From an uncultured Micrococcales bacterium (lineage in GTDB: Bacteria > Actinomycetota > Actinomycetes > Actinomycetales > Microbacteriaceae): a stretch of 7,215 nucleotides of DNA. The DNA lies in the NCBI GenBank assembly GCA_903929105.1, contig CAIYTL010000241.1, forward strand, positions 1-7,215. The letters are read 5' to 3'. The notes below the pieces were generated by a model, which was not told where the DNA came from, ran no database searches, and saw only the letters and a list, made by a program, of their open reading frames with translations. Made by a program: the position numbers and the translations under genes. Below are positions 1 to 5,939 of the stretch, piece after piece; within the stretch, counting starts at the first letter, position 1, and the number at the start of each line of letters is the position of its first letter.

Positions 1-1274
1 ATGCGCCACTTTGTGACACCGCTCTTCAATGGCACTGAGAGTTTGACAATCATCAGGTCGCCACTGCCAGAGGAATAGAAACGCGCACCTTGAGTGCCAT
101 AACGGTCGATCGGTTCGAACGAGTCTCCCTGGCTCTCATCAGCAGCCGCATATGCCCCATATGTTGCTTGGCTGGTTGTGGTGACTAACTTCTTAGAGCT
201 CACGGTGATTGGTTTGATCTGGCTCATTGCTTTGCCTTCAGCGCCTGCTACCGAAGCTTTAACTTTGAAAGCTCCAGTGACTAGTGAGCCTTTGATTCGA
301 CCATTCCAGGTGAAAGAGGTTGTTCCGTATTTCTTGATTTTTACCGTTTGAATCACTTTGCTGCCGCGCAAAAGCGAAACGCTTCCGGCGATTTTTGACT
401 TGCTTGAACCAGTAGGCACAACCGAAATTGAAATTCTTGCGCTGTCTTCGAAGCCATCTTTGACCGGATACACCGTGGCAGGCACTGTGAGAGCGAATGA
501 CTTCACGCCGGTGGATTTTGCGGTGACTGTTGGTATCGAAGCAATGTTCACAAAAGTTTCGGGTGCAGAAATGTCTGGCAACAAGCGCACCGAATAAGTG
601 CCGGCCTTCAATTTGCCCGGGGTGAACTTAAACGAACCATTGGACCCGATCGAAGTGGTTGCGACGATTTTGCTGCCCGACGCCAACACCATGCGGGCCA
701 GAGTACTTGCGTCGAGCGAATTGCCAGTTTCATCGGTGGCATCGATGGTTCCTGAAATGCTGTCGAGATAACCGTCTTTATAAGGAAACACCTGGCTGTT
801 TTGAAGTTGAACTTTATATAAGTAGGCTGGGTTCAGAGTTGCGGTAACTGAGTTGGTGACATCTATATAATCTAGAGAAACCGTGAAGTCGATTCGGTAA
901 TCGCCGGGCTTTGCAAACCACTCATCATTAAGCCAAATGCAGTTAGGGCTAATGTTTGTGCAGCTGGCATCCCAACTAAAATCATTGGTCCAAGCCTGGG
1001 CGTCATAGAGGCAATGTTGGTTGCTGAGTGACTGAGACTTGCTTGAAACTATCTGTTGGTCTGCCGCATAGACAGTTGTGACGATGTTGTAGGCCGAGCA
1101 GTCAGAGTAGTGGTCTGTGACGTTTTGGGCGCCAACGGCGTCGTTCAGGCTGTAGGTCACCGAAGTTCCAATATCGGCAACTGAAACGGTCGAGGCTTGC
1201 GCCGGTGTGTTCACAAAAGCAAGGTTCGCCAAGACTAGCGCAAGAATTGCGACGATTGATTTAAGATTTTTCAA
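1..1274 (-). CDS. Secreted Ig-like repeat protein, 3' end outside window
   Basis: The minus strand is open for 424 codons from a TTG at 1274-1272 to the left edge, with no stop. The start fits because GGGGG lies 6 nt upstream and a signal peptide follows at once: basic MKNLKS, hydrophobic residues about 7-21, then a TPAQA/S cleavage site after residue 27. The protein is therefore probably exported by Sec; no lipobox is seen. Residues 28-150 form an N-terminal domain with four cysteines (59, 88, 105, 112), which could make two disulfides. Two segments starting at about 162 and 268 share the motif V[FY]P-KDG[YF]-DS. The second also has WNGR at 323-326 followed by G-[AT]-[FY]-x-V, as in FlgD-type Ig-like domains. 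The first resembles a carboxypeptidase-regulatory-like beta fold (residues 173-232). A further segment follows residue 360. No enzyme motif is visible. It is likely a surface or extracellular protein of unknown role. Translation is certain; function is not. Confidence 0.85.
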   Translation of the reverse strand, partial: MKNLKSIVAILALVLANLAFVNTPAQASTVSVADIGTSVTYSLNDAVGAQNVTDHYSDCSAYNIVTTVYAADQQIVSSKSQSLSNQHCLYDAQAWTNDFSWDASCTNISPNCIWLNDEWFAKPGDYRIDFTVSLDYIDVTNSVTATLNPAYLYKVQLQNSQVFPYKDGYLDSISGTIDATDETGNSLDASTLARMVLASGSKIVATTSIGSNGSFKFTPGKLKAGTYSVRLLPDISAPETFVNIASIPTVTAKSTGVKSFALTVPATVYPVKDGFEDSARISISVVPTGSSKSKIAGSVSLLRGSKVIQTVKIKKYGTTSFTWNGRIKGSLVTGAFKVKASVAGAEGKAMSQIKPITVSSKKLVTTTSQATYGAYAAADESQGDSFEPIDRYGTQGARFYSSGSGDLMIVKLSVPLKSGVTKWR

Positions 1275-1280
1275 CTTATT

Positions 1281-1285
1281 CCCCC
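1281..1285 (-). promoter_or_regulatory. Ribosome binding site of the TTG-started secreted protein
   Basis: On the minus strand a GGGGG run lies 6 nt before TTG at 1274. The nearby ATG inside this run (ATG GGG GAA TAA) hits a stop after three codons and so cannot be the start. The signal peptide begins directly after the TTG, so this site decides the start. Confidence 0.65.
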
Positions 1286-1306
1286 ATTGAGCTGTTCTAG
1301 TGCAAA

Positions 1307-1336
1307 AGTTTACCGCAATAAAGCTTTAGCCAAGAA
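1307..1336 (-). promoter_or_regulatory. Possible promoter of the secreted protein
   Basis: Read on the minus strand, TAAACT (1312-1307) matches the TAnnnT -10 pattern. A weak TTCTTG (1336-1331) lies 18 nt further upstream as a possible -35. The -10 is 32 nt before the TTG start, leaving room for a short leader with the GGGGG site. It overlaps the 3' end of the upstream gene, so read-through from that gene is an equal alternative. Confidence 0.3.
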
Positions 1337-1586
1337 GTTTTGCGAAAGCCTCATAAACCAAGAACAACGGCCAGATGATTGCTTTTAGAAAGCCTAGAAC
1401 GCCGCCCCAAAAGTCGGTTGAGCGGCTTATGAAATAAATCGCTGAACCTAGAAAGCCCAGAAAATAGAATCCGTTTGAGCCTTTGGTGGTTTTGATCTGA
1501 AAGTTTTTCTTGCCCATTTTCTTGCTCAACTTGTTGACCTTTTTCTTGAGTTTTTTCTGGAATTTTGCTTCATCAAAATAGTTCAT
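1326..1586 (-). CDS. Small basic membrane protein, hypothetical
   Basis: An 86-residue protein in two halves. Residues 8-36 are strongly basic (about a dozen lysines, e.g. KKLKKKVNKLSKK), which would sit at the cytoplasmic face or bind nucleic acid or phospholipid. Residues 40-54 and 59-80 are hydrophobic with aromatic residues and a WPLFLVYEA motif, suggesting one or two membrane helices or a hairpin. It resembles short conserved bacterial membrane proteins whose C-terminus reads roughly FWxGVLGFLKAxxWPxFLVYE; I recall this pattern but cannot name a family. No good Shine-Dalgarno site precedes the ATG. Instead a TAGCAT hexamer ends 6 nt before it, consistent with a leaderless transcript. It lies 51 nt upstream of the secreted protein on the same strand and diverges from the DUF2256 gene. 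The function is unknown. It is probably real, given its composition and its position in an otherwise empty interval. Confidence 0.72.
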   Translation of the reverse strand: MNYFDEAKFQKKLKKKVNKLSKKMGKKNFQIKTTKGSNGFYFLGFLGSAIYFISRSTDFWGGVLGFLKAIIWPLFLVYEAFAKLLG

Positions 1587-1592
1587 ATTCGA

Positions 1593-1598
1593 ATGCTA
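1593..1598 (-). promoter_or_regulatory. Candidate -10 element, leaderless promoter of the small membrane protein
   Basis: On the minus strand TAGCAT (TAnnnT) is followed by 6 nt and then the ATG at 1586, so transcription would start at or next to the A of the start codon. No convincing -35 hexamer is seen at 16-18 nt. Leaderless mRNAs with this geometry are common in actinobacteria. Confidence 0.4.
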
Positions 1599-1624
1599 GC
1601 CCTATGTGTTGCAGAAAGTGTGTG

Positions 1625-1630
1625 TAGTTT
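1625..1630 (+). promoter_or_regulatory. Candidate -10 element, leaderless promoter of the DUF2256 gene
   Basis: TAGTTT (TAnnnT) is followed by 6 nt and the ATG at 1637. No Shine-Dalgarno sequence lies at a useful distance, so a leaderless transcript starting at the ATG is the simplest reading. A clear -35 is absent; TTGCAG at 1609-1614 is only 10 nt away, too close for a normal spacer. Confidence 0.4.
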
Positions 1631-1636
1631 TGACTC

Positions 1637-1774
1637 ATGCCCCAGGTAGCCAAAACTAAGAACGGCTTTGAACCTCGCATTTGCGAGCGTTGCGGCTTGC
1701 CCTTTGAGTGGCGCAAAAAGTGGGCTAAAGATTGGGCGAACGTGAAATACTGCTCAAAAAAATGCCGCGGATGA
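1637..1774 (+). CDS. DUF2256-type four-cysteine protein (45 aa)
   Basis: A complete 45-residue frame, ATG 1637 to TGA 1772-1774. Key residues are C16-E-R-C19, the segment LPFEWRKKWAKDW (21-33), then V36-K-Y-C39-S-K-K-C43-R. The CxxC ... [FW]xWRKKW ... VKYCSxxCR layout is the hallmark of the DUF2256 family, whose members are about 40-60 residues long, so this one is full length. The two cysteine pairs could bind one zinc ion in a treble-clef or ribbon-like knuckle. The family's role is unknown, though members are often found next to DNA-photolyase-like genes; no such gene is visible here. It diverges from the small membrane protein and lies 39 nt before the ABC exporter operon on the same strand, so it may be its first gene. 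Such short genes are easily missed in annotation. The family call is from memory of the motif. Confidence 0.85.
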   Translation: MPQVAKTKNGFEPRICERCGLPFEWRKKWAKDWANVKYCSKKCRG

Positions 1775-1786
1775 CCTGCGGTTGCC

Positions 1787-1798
1787 CTCAAGTTTGAG
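1787..1798. other. Short near-palindrome upstream of the ABC operon
   Basis: CTCAA-GT-TTGAG is a 5-bp inverted repeat around 2 nt, ending 15 nt before the ATG at 1814. It could be half of an operator or a weak hairpin covering the translation start. At this length it may be chance. It lacks the T-run of a terminator. Confidence 0.2.
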
Positions 1799-1813
1799 TG
1801 AGAGACTAGAGCC

Positions 1814-3550
1814 ATGAACCTTTGGCGCATTTTGATTCAATACCTAAAGCCACATTGGGCTTTATTGCTGGCTGTGATGGTGTTTCAGGTGGCCCAGTCG
1901 ATGGCTTCGCTGTCGTTGCCAACTTTGAACGCTGACATCATCAACAACGGTGTGGCCAAAGGTGACACCGGCTACATTTTGAGCACCGGCGCACTAATGC
2001 TTCTGATTTCGTTGGGGCAGGTTGCGGGGTCGATTCTTGCAACCTATTTTGGTTCGAAACTTGCTATGACTGTTGGTCGCGAGATTCGCGGTGAGGTTTT
2101 CGCCCAGGTTGGCCGGTTTTCAGAGCGCGACGTATCAACTTTTGGCGCACCTTCGCTAATCACGCGTTCAACTAACGATGTTCTGCAGATTCAGATGCTC
2201 GTTCTTATGGGCAGCACAATGTTGCTGTCGGCACCGATTTTGGCTATCGGCGGCGTAGTCACAGCACTGGGACTTGACTTGAGCATGTCGGTGATTATGG
2301 CCGTGAGCGTGCCGGTTTTGTTAGTTGTGATTGGCTTTTTGCTTTCACGCATGATTCCGCTGTTTAGATTGATGCAAGACCGCATCGACTCAATCAACCG
2401 AGTTTTGCGCGAGCAGTTGACGGGTGTGCGAGTGGTTCGCGCTTTTGTGCGCGAGACTACCGAAACAGCCAGATTCGATGAAGCCAACGTCAACGTGACC
2501 GACACTGCACTTAGATCAGGTCGTTTGATGGCGTTCATGTTCCCCACGGTCATGATCGTGTTGAACATGTCGAGCATTGCAGTGCTTTGGTTGGGTGCTT
2601 ATCGAGTTGACGCTGGCCAAATGCAAATCGGCACAGTCATGGCGTTTTTGCAATATCTGATGCAGATTTTGATGGCTGTGATGATGAGCATGTTCATGGC
2701 AATGATGATTCCGCGCGCAGCAGTTTGTGCCGACCGCGTTACCGAAGTGATGAAAACCGAACCGAGCGTGGTTTCAACTTTGACACCGGTCAAGAGCCAC
2801 AAAACAACTGGCAGAATCGCTTTTGAAAATGTCACTTTTGCTTACCCTGGAGCCGAGAAAGCTGTTTTGGCGGGCATGACTTTTGAAATCAAAGCCGGCA
2901 CCACCACCGCGATCATCGGTTCGACGGGCTCTGGCAAGACCACGTTGGTTAACCTCATGGCCCGCTTGGTTGACCCCACCGAGGGCAATATTTTGGTCGA
3001 CGATGTTGAGCTTAAGTCATTTGACCCCGAAGACCTTTGGAGCAAAATCGGGCTGGTTCCCCAAAAGGCCTTTTTGTTTAGCGGCACAGTTGCCGACACT
3101 TTGCGTTACGGCCGCGAGCAGGCAACCGACGCTGAGCTTTGGCAAGCGCTAGAAATTGCTCAGGCCAAAGACTTTATCGAGGCTCTGCCCGAAGGTTTGA
3201 ACGCGCCAGTGGTTCAAGGCGGAACCAACTTTTCGGGTGGCCAACGCCAGCGCTTGGCAATCGCCCGTGCGCTAGTCAAGCAACCCGAAGTTTTGATTTT
3301 TGACGACTCGTTCTCGGCGCTCGACCTCACCACCGATGCCAAGCTTCGGCAGGCGTTGGCGCGCGAGTTGCCGCACATCACCAAGGTGGTTGTAGGCCAG
3401 CGCGTGGCCAGCATCAAGCATGCAGATCAAATCATTGTTTGCCAAGACGGCAAGGTTGCAGGCCTAGGCACTCACGCCGAACTGCTTGCGGGTAACGAGA
3501 TTTATCAAGAAATTGTTGCCTCACAAATGACCGCAGAAGAGGCCGCATAA
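1814..3550 (+). CDS. Heterodimeric ABC exporter, subunit A (degenerate ATP site)
   Basis: A 578-residue half-transporter: an N-terminal membrane domain with six helices (about residues 15-36, 56-79, 128-150, 156-177, 240-262, 272-299) and a C-terminal ATPase domain (about 335-570). ATPase motifs are the A-loop Tyr344, Walker A GSTGSGKT (369-376), Q-loop Gln417, signature FSGGQRQR (473-480), Walker B VLIFDD (493-498) and D-loop SALD (501-504). The catalytic Glu after Walker B is Asp498, and the switch His is Gln529 (GQR where AHR is usual). These changes mark the non-hydrolysing subunit of asymmetric exporters such as TM287/288, LmrCD or BmrCD, and its intact signature serves the partner's site. 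The partner gene starts on the last base of its stop codon (TAATG). The ATG at 1814 is chosen because the family's typical N-terminus follows directly; its Shine-Dalgarno site is weak. The helix before the ATPase domain is very methionine-rich (283-298). The substrate is unknown; drugs, lipids or peptides are all possible. Family call is firm. Confidence 0.95.
   Translation: MNLWRILIQYLKPHWALLLAVMVFQVAQSMASLSLPTLNADIINNGVAKGDTGYILSTGALMLLISLGQVAGSILATYFGSKLAMTVGREIRGEVFAQVGRFSERDVSTFGAPSLITRSTNDVLQIQMLVLMGSTMLLSAPILAIGGVVTALGLDLSMSVIMAVSVPVLLVVIGFLLSRMIPLFRLMQDRIDSINRVLREQLTGVRVVRAFVRETTETARFDEANVNVTDTALRSGRLMAFMFPTVMIVLNMSSIAVLWLGAYRVDAGQMQIGTVMAFLQYLMQILMAVMMSMFMAMMIPRAAVCADRVTEVMKTEPSVVSTLTPVKSHKTTGRIAFENVTFAYPGAEKAVLAGMTFEIKAGTTTAIIGSTGSGKTTLVNLMARLVDPTEGNILVDDVELKSFDPEDLWSKIGLVPQKAFLFSGTVADTLRYGREQATDAELWQALEIAQAKDFIEALPEGLNAPVVQGGTNFSGGQRQRLAIARALVKQPEVLIFDDSFSALDLTTDAKLRQALARELPHITKVVVGQRVASIKHADQIIVCQDGKVAGLGTHAELLAGNEIYQEIVASQMTAEEAA
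3535..3542 (+). promoter_or_regulatory. Ribosome binding site of ABC subunit B
   Basis: AGAAGAGG lies inside the last codons of subunit A, 7 nt before the ATG at 3550, which itself overlaps the TAA of subunit A. The site supports this start and allows both re-initiation after subunit A and direct loading, as expected for a 1:1 heterodimer. Confidence 0.7.
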
Positions 3551-5562
3551 TGTCAAAAAACAGTGCTGCACCAAAGTCAGCAACACGCATGAACGCACCT
3601 GCCGGCGCTATGGGCCAACGCCCTGGCCCAGGCATGGGTCGCCCAGGAATGGGCATGGGCATGCCGGCCGAAAAGTCGCTCAACTTCAAGCCAAACGCAA
3701 TGCGTTTGATTCGACGCCTTGCCCCTGAGCGGGCGCGAATTATTGTGGTGTTCATTCTTGCGGTCGGCTCAGTCACGCTGAGCGTGTTAGGCCCTTGGAT
3801 GCTTGGCCGCGCCACCAACGTCATTTTTGATGGAGCCGTTTCAAAGCAGTTGCCACTGGGAGTAACCAAAGACCAGGTGATTGCGAGCATGCGGGCTAAA
3901 GGCCAAGGTCAGATTGCCGACATGATTCAGGGCATGAACCTAAACCCGGGTCACGGCATTGACTTCAGCGCCCTGCAGCAAATTTTGCTATTGGTGATCG
4001 GCATCTATTTGGGTGCTTTCGTCTTTGGAATAATCCAAGCTCGCATTTTGAACGTCAGCGTGCAAAACACAATATTTGAACTGCGCCGCGAGACCGAGGC
4101 AAAACTGCATCGCCTGCCGCTTTCATATTTCGACACCATTCAACGCGGCGAACTTCTAAGCCGCGTGACCAACGACATCGACAACATTTCGCAATCGCTG
4201 CAGCAAACCCTGAGCCAAGTGCTCGTCAGCTTGCTAACCGTGGTTGGCGTTTTGATCATGATGTTCACTATTTCACCGCTGCTTGCCGTGATTGCCTTGG
4301 TGAGCATTCCAGCGAGCCTGTTCTTGACCATGGCAATCGCTAAGCGAAGCCAAAAACTATTCGTCGACCAGTGGGCCAAAACCGGAGAGCTAAACGCTCA
4401 CATCGAAGAGAGTTTTACCGGCCACGCGCTAGTCAAAGTTTTTGGCCGTTCAAAAGCCTCTGAAGCTCGCTTCGGAGTTTTGAACCAGCAGCTTTATAAA
4501 GCCAGTTTTGGCGCCCAGTTTGTGTCGGGAATCATCATGCCGAGCATGATGTTCATAGGCAACCTGGTTTATGTGGGCATTGCGGTGGTTGGCGGCCTGC
4601 TGGTTGCTGGCGGGTCACTGAGCTTGGGCGCTATTCAGTCTTTTATTCAATACTCACGCCAGTTCAACCAACCGCTCGCACAACTCGGTTCGATGGCCAA
4701 CCTGATGCAGTCGGGCGTTGCTTCAGCTGAGCGCGTTTTTGAGTTGCTCGACGCCGAAGAACAATCAGCTGACCCCGCCGCGCCAAAGAGCCCGACCAAC
4801 CTAACCGGTGAGCTCACATTTGAGAATGTGGAATTTGGTTACACACCAGAAACCAAGCTGATCTCGAACCTAAACTTGAGCGTCAAGCCGGGTCAGACCG
4901 TTGCCATTGTTGGCCCAACCGGTGCTGGCAAGACAACTTTGGTGAACTTGATTTTGAGGTTCTATGAGCTCAACGCCGGTCGAATCACACTCGATGGCGT
5001 TGACATTGCTCAAATGACCCGCGAAGACCTGCGTTCGCGCATCGGCATGGTTCTGCAAGACACCTGGCTTTTCAAAGGCACCATTCACGACAACATCGCC
5101 TATGGCAAACCAACCGCAAGTGACGAGCAAGTTATTGAGGCAGCTAAAGCAACCTATGTTGATCGTTTTGTGCGCACATTGCCGCTGGGCTATGAAACCG
5201 TGCTCGACGACGAAGCTTCAAACGTTAGCGCTGGCGAAAAGCAGCTGATTACGATTGCTCGCGCTTTTCTTTCGCAACCAACAGTGTTGATTCTTGACGA
5301 AGCAACCTCGTCGGTTGACACTCGCACCGAAGTTTTGGTGCAACGTGCCATGGCGGCTCTGCGCAAAGACCGCACCAGCTTCGTGATCGCTCACCGTCTT
5401 TCGACGATTCGCGACGCAGATTTGATCTTGGTTATGGAACATGGTGACATCGTTGAACAGGGCAAGCACGAAGAGCTGATTGCGGCTGATGGCGCCTATG
5501 CCAAGCTTTATCGATCGCAGTTTGAGGCCACCGAAACCAGCCCAGAAGCAGGTGCCGCCTAG
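3550..5562 (+). CDS. Heterodimeric ABC exporter, subunit B (catalytic Glu/His)
   Basis: A 670-residue half-transporter. Residues 1-43 are a flexible Ala/Pro/Gly/Met-rich cytoplasmic tail (GMGRPGMGMGMP at 28-39) before the EKSLNF segment. The membrane domain spans about 60-385. Between its first two helices is a long loop (about 93-142) likely to face outside; both this loop and the Met/Gly tail are familiar in actinobacterial members. The ATPase domain (about 420-660) has A-loop Tyr431, Walker A GPTGAGKT (455-462), Q-loop Gln503, Walker B VLILDE (579-584) with catalytic Glu584, and switch His615 (AHR). Its signature is degenerate: VSAGEKQ at 559-565 instead of LSGGQ. This is the exact complement of subunit A: the competent site pairs B's Walker motifs with A's signature, and the degenerate site pairs A's Walker motifs with B's signature. 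It overlaps both neighbours by one base. The direction is export, by family; the substrate cannot be inferred. Confidence 0.95.
   Translation: MSKNSAAPKSATRMNAPAGAMGQRPGPGMGRPGMGMGMPAEKSLNFKPNAMRLIRRLAPERARIIVVFILAVGSVTLSVLGPWMLGRATNVIFDGAVSKQLPLGVTKDQVIASMRAKGQGQIADMIQGMNLNPGHGIDFSALQQILLLVIGIYLGAFVFGIIQARILNVSVQNTIFELRRETEAKLHRLPLSYFDTIQRGELLSRVTNDIDNISQSLQQTLSQVLVSLLTVVGVLIMMFTISPLLAVIALVSIPASLFLTMAIAKRSQKLFVDQWAKTGELNAHIEESFTGHALVKVFGRSKASEARFGVLNQQLYKASFGAQFVSGIIMPSMMFIGNLVYVGIAVVGGLLVAGGSLSLGAIQSFIQYSRQFNQPLAQLGSMANLMQSGVASAERVFELLDAEEQSADPAAPKSPTNLTGELTFENVEFGYTPETKLISNLNLSVKPGQTVAIVGPTGAGKTTLVNLILRFYELNAGRITLDGVDIAQMTREDLRSRIGMVLQDTWLFKGTIHDNIAYGKPTASDEQVIEAAKATYVDRFVRTLPLGYETVLDDEASNVSAGEKQLITIARAFLSQPTVLILDEATSSVDTRTEVLVQRAMAALRKDRTSFVIAHRLSTIRDADLILVMEHGDIVEQGKHEELIAADGAYAKLYRSQFEATETSPEAGAA
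5550..5554 (+). promoter_or_regulatory. Ribosome binding site of the ParB-like gene
   Basis: AGGTG lies 7 nt before the GTG at 5562, inside the last codons of subunit B. It favours the GTG that overlaps the TAG of subunit B (TAGTG) over the next in-frame ATG at 5583. Confidence 0.55.
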
Positions 5563-5939
5563 TGAACCACTTGCCAATATGGATGCCCTTGCCCGAAGAG
5601 CACGACTATGTCGCAGCCCGCGATTTTTTGCAGCTAGTCTTGCCGGGAATCCATGCTGAAAAATTAGCGAATGATTTACGCTCAGCGCCGCTGGTGCAAT
5701 ACAAGGCAAAAGACATTTTGCGCGCCAGTCGTCTGCCGCACTTGCCGGCAGACAACGTGCACGTTTTGCACGACATCAAGAAAGTTGAAAACAAGGTCGA
5801 GCTATCGCCCATATTGTTGATTCGGGGCGATGCAACTCGCGGTCAAGAAATGCTCATCGCCGACGGTTATCACCGAGCCTGCGCTGTGCTGCACCTTGAC
5901 GAAAACATCGAAGTGCCCTGCAAAATCGTTGGCCTTTAG
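5562..5939 (+). CDS. ParB/sulfiredoxin-like small protein, hypothetical
   Basis: A 125-residue soluble protein with no signal peptide or membrane helix. The GTG start shares its G with the TAG of ABC subunit B and has AGGTG 7 nt upstream; an ATG seven codons in is a possible alternative. The C-terminal half reads LSPILLIRGD (81-90), then LIADGYHR (98-105), then EVPCKIV (117-123). This strand, helix with GxxR, strand order resembles the ParB/sulfiredoxin fold, where a 'P-[IV]-hydrophobic' strand is followed by a D-G-x-H/R nucleotide-binding turn. The N-terminal half (KAKDILRASRLPHLP, 48-62) resembles uncharacterised proteins of about 110-130 residues in proteobacteria and actinobacteria that I recall without a name. 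It lacks a helix-turn-helix domain, so it is not a chromosome-partitioning ParB. The activity is unknown. One-base coupling to an exporter suggests co-expression, which may be no more than operon hitch-hiking. The gene is certainly real; its fold is inferred. Confidence 0.85.
   Translation: MNHLPIWMPLPEEHDYVAARDFLQLVLPGIHAEKLANDLRSAPLVQYKAKDILRASRLPHLPADNVHVLHDIKKVENKVELSPILLIRGDATRGQEMLIADGYHRACAVLHLDENIEVPCKIVGL

Noticed and set aside
358..847. Two plus-strand frames (358-597 and 659-847)
   Set aside because: Both lie antisense inside the continuous secreted-protein frame, which has a signal peptide and domain motifs; their own products show no recognisable pattern.
1275..1325. Terminator between the small membrane protein and the secreted protein
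   Set aside because: No stable hairpin followed by a T-run on the minus strand is visible in this 51-nt gap.
1787..1798. CTCAAGTTTGAG as a terminator after the DUF2256-type gene
   Set aside because: Stem of only 5 bp with a 2-nt loop and no T-run, so it would not terminate transcription.
1573..1830. Minus-strand frame of 85 codons
   Set aside because: It runs antisense over the DUF2256-type gene and overlaps both flanking starts; the conserved cysteine motif on the plus strand wins.
2191..3099. Several minus-strand frames opposite ABC subunit A, and one alternative plus frame at 2883-3152
   Set aside because: They are shadows of a well-conserved ABC gene; no start signals or domain features of their own.
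3432..3890. 152-codon minus-strand frame across the A/B junction
   Set aside because: Antisense to two coupled ABC genes; composition follows the complement of their codons.
5218..5709. 163-codon minus-strand frame across the B/ParB-like junction
   Set aside because: Covers the Walker B and H-loop region of subunit B on the other strand; no motif of its own.
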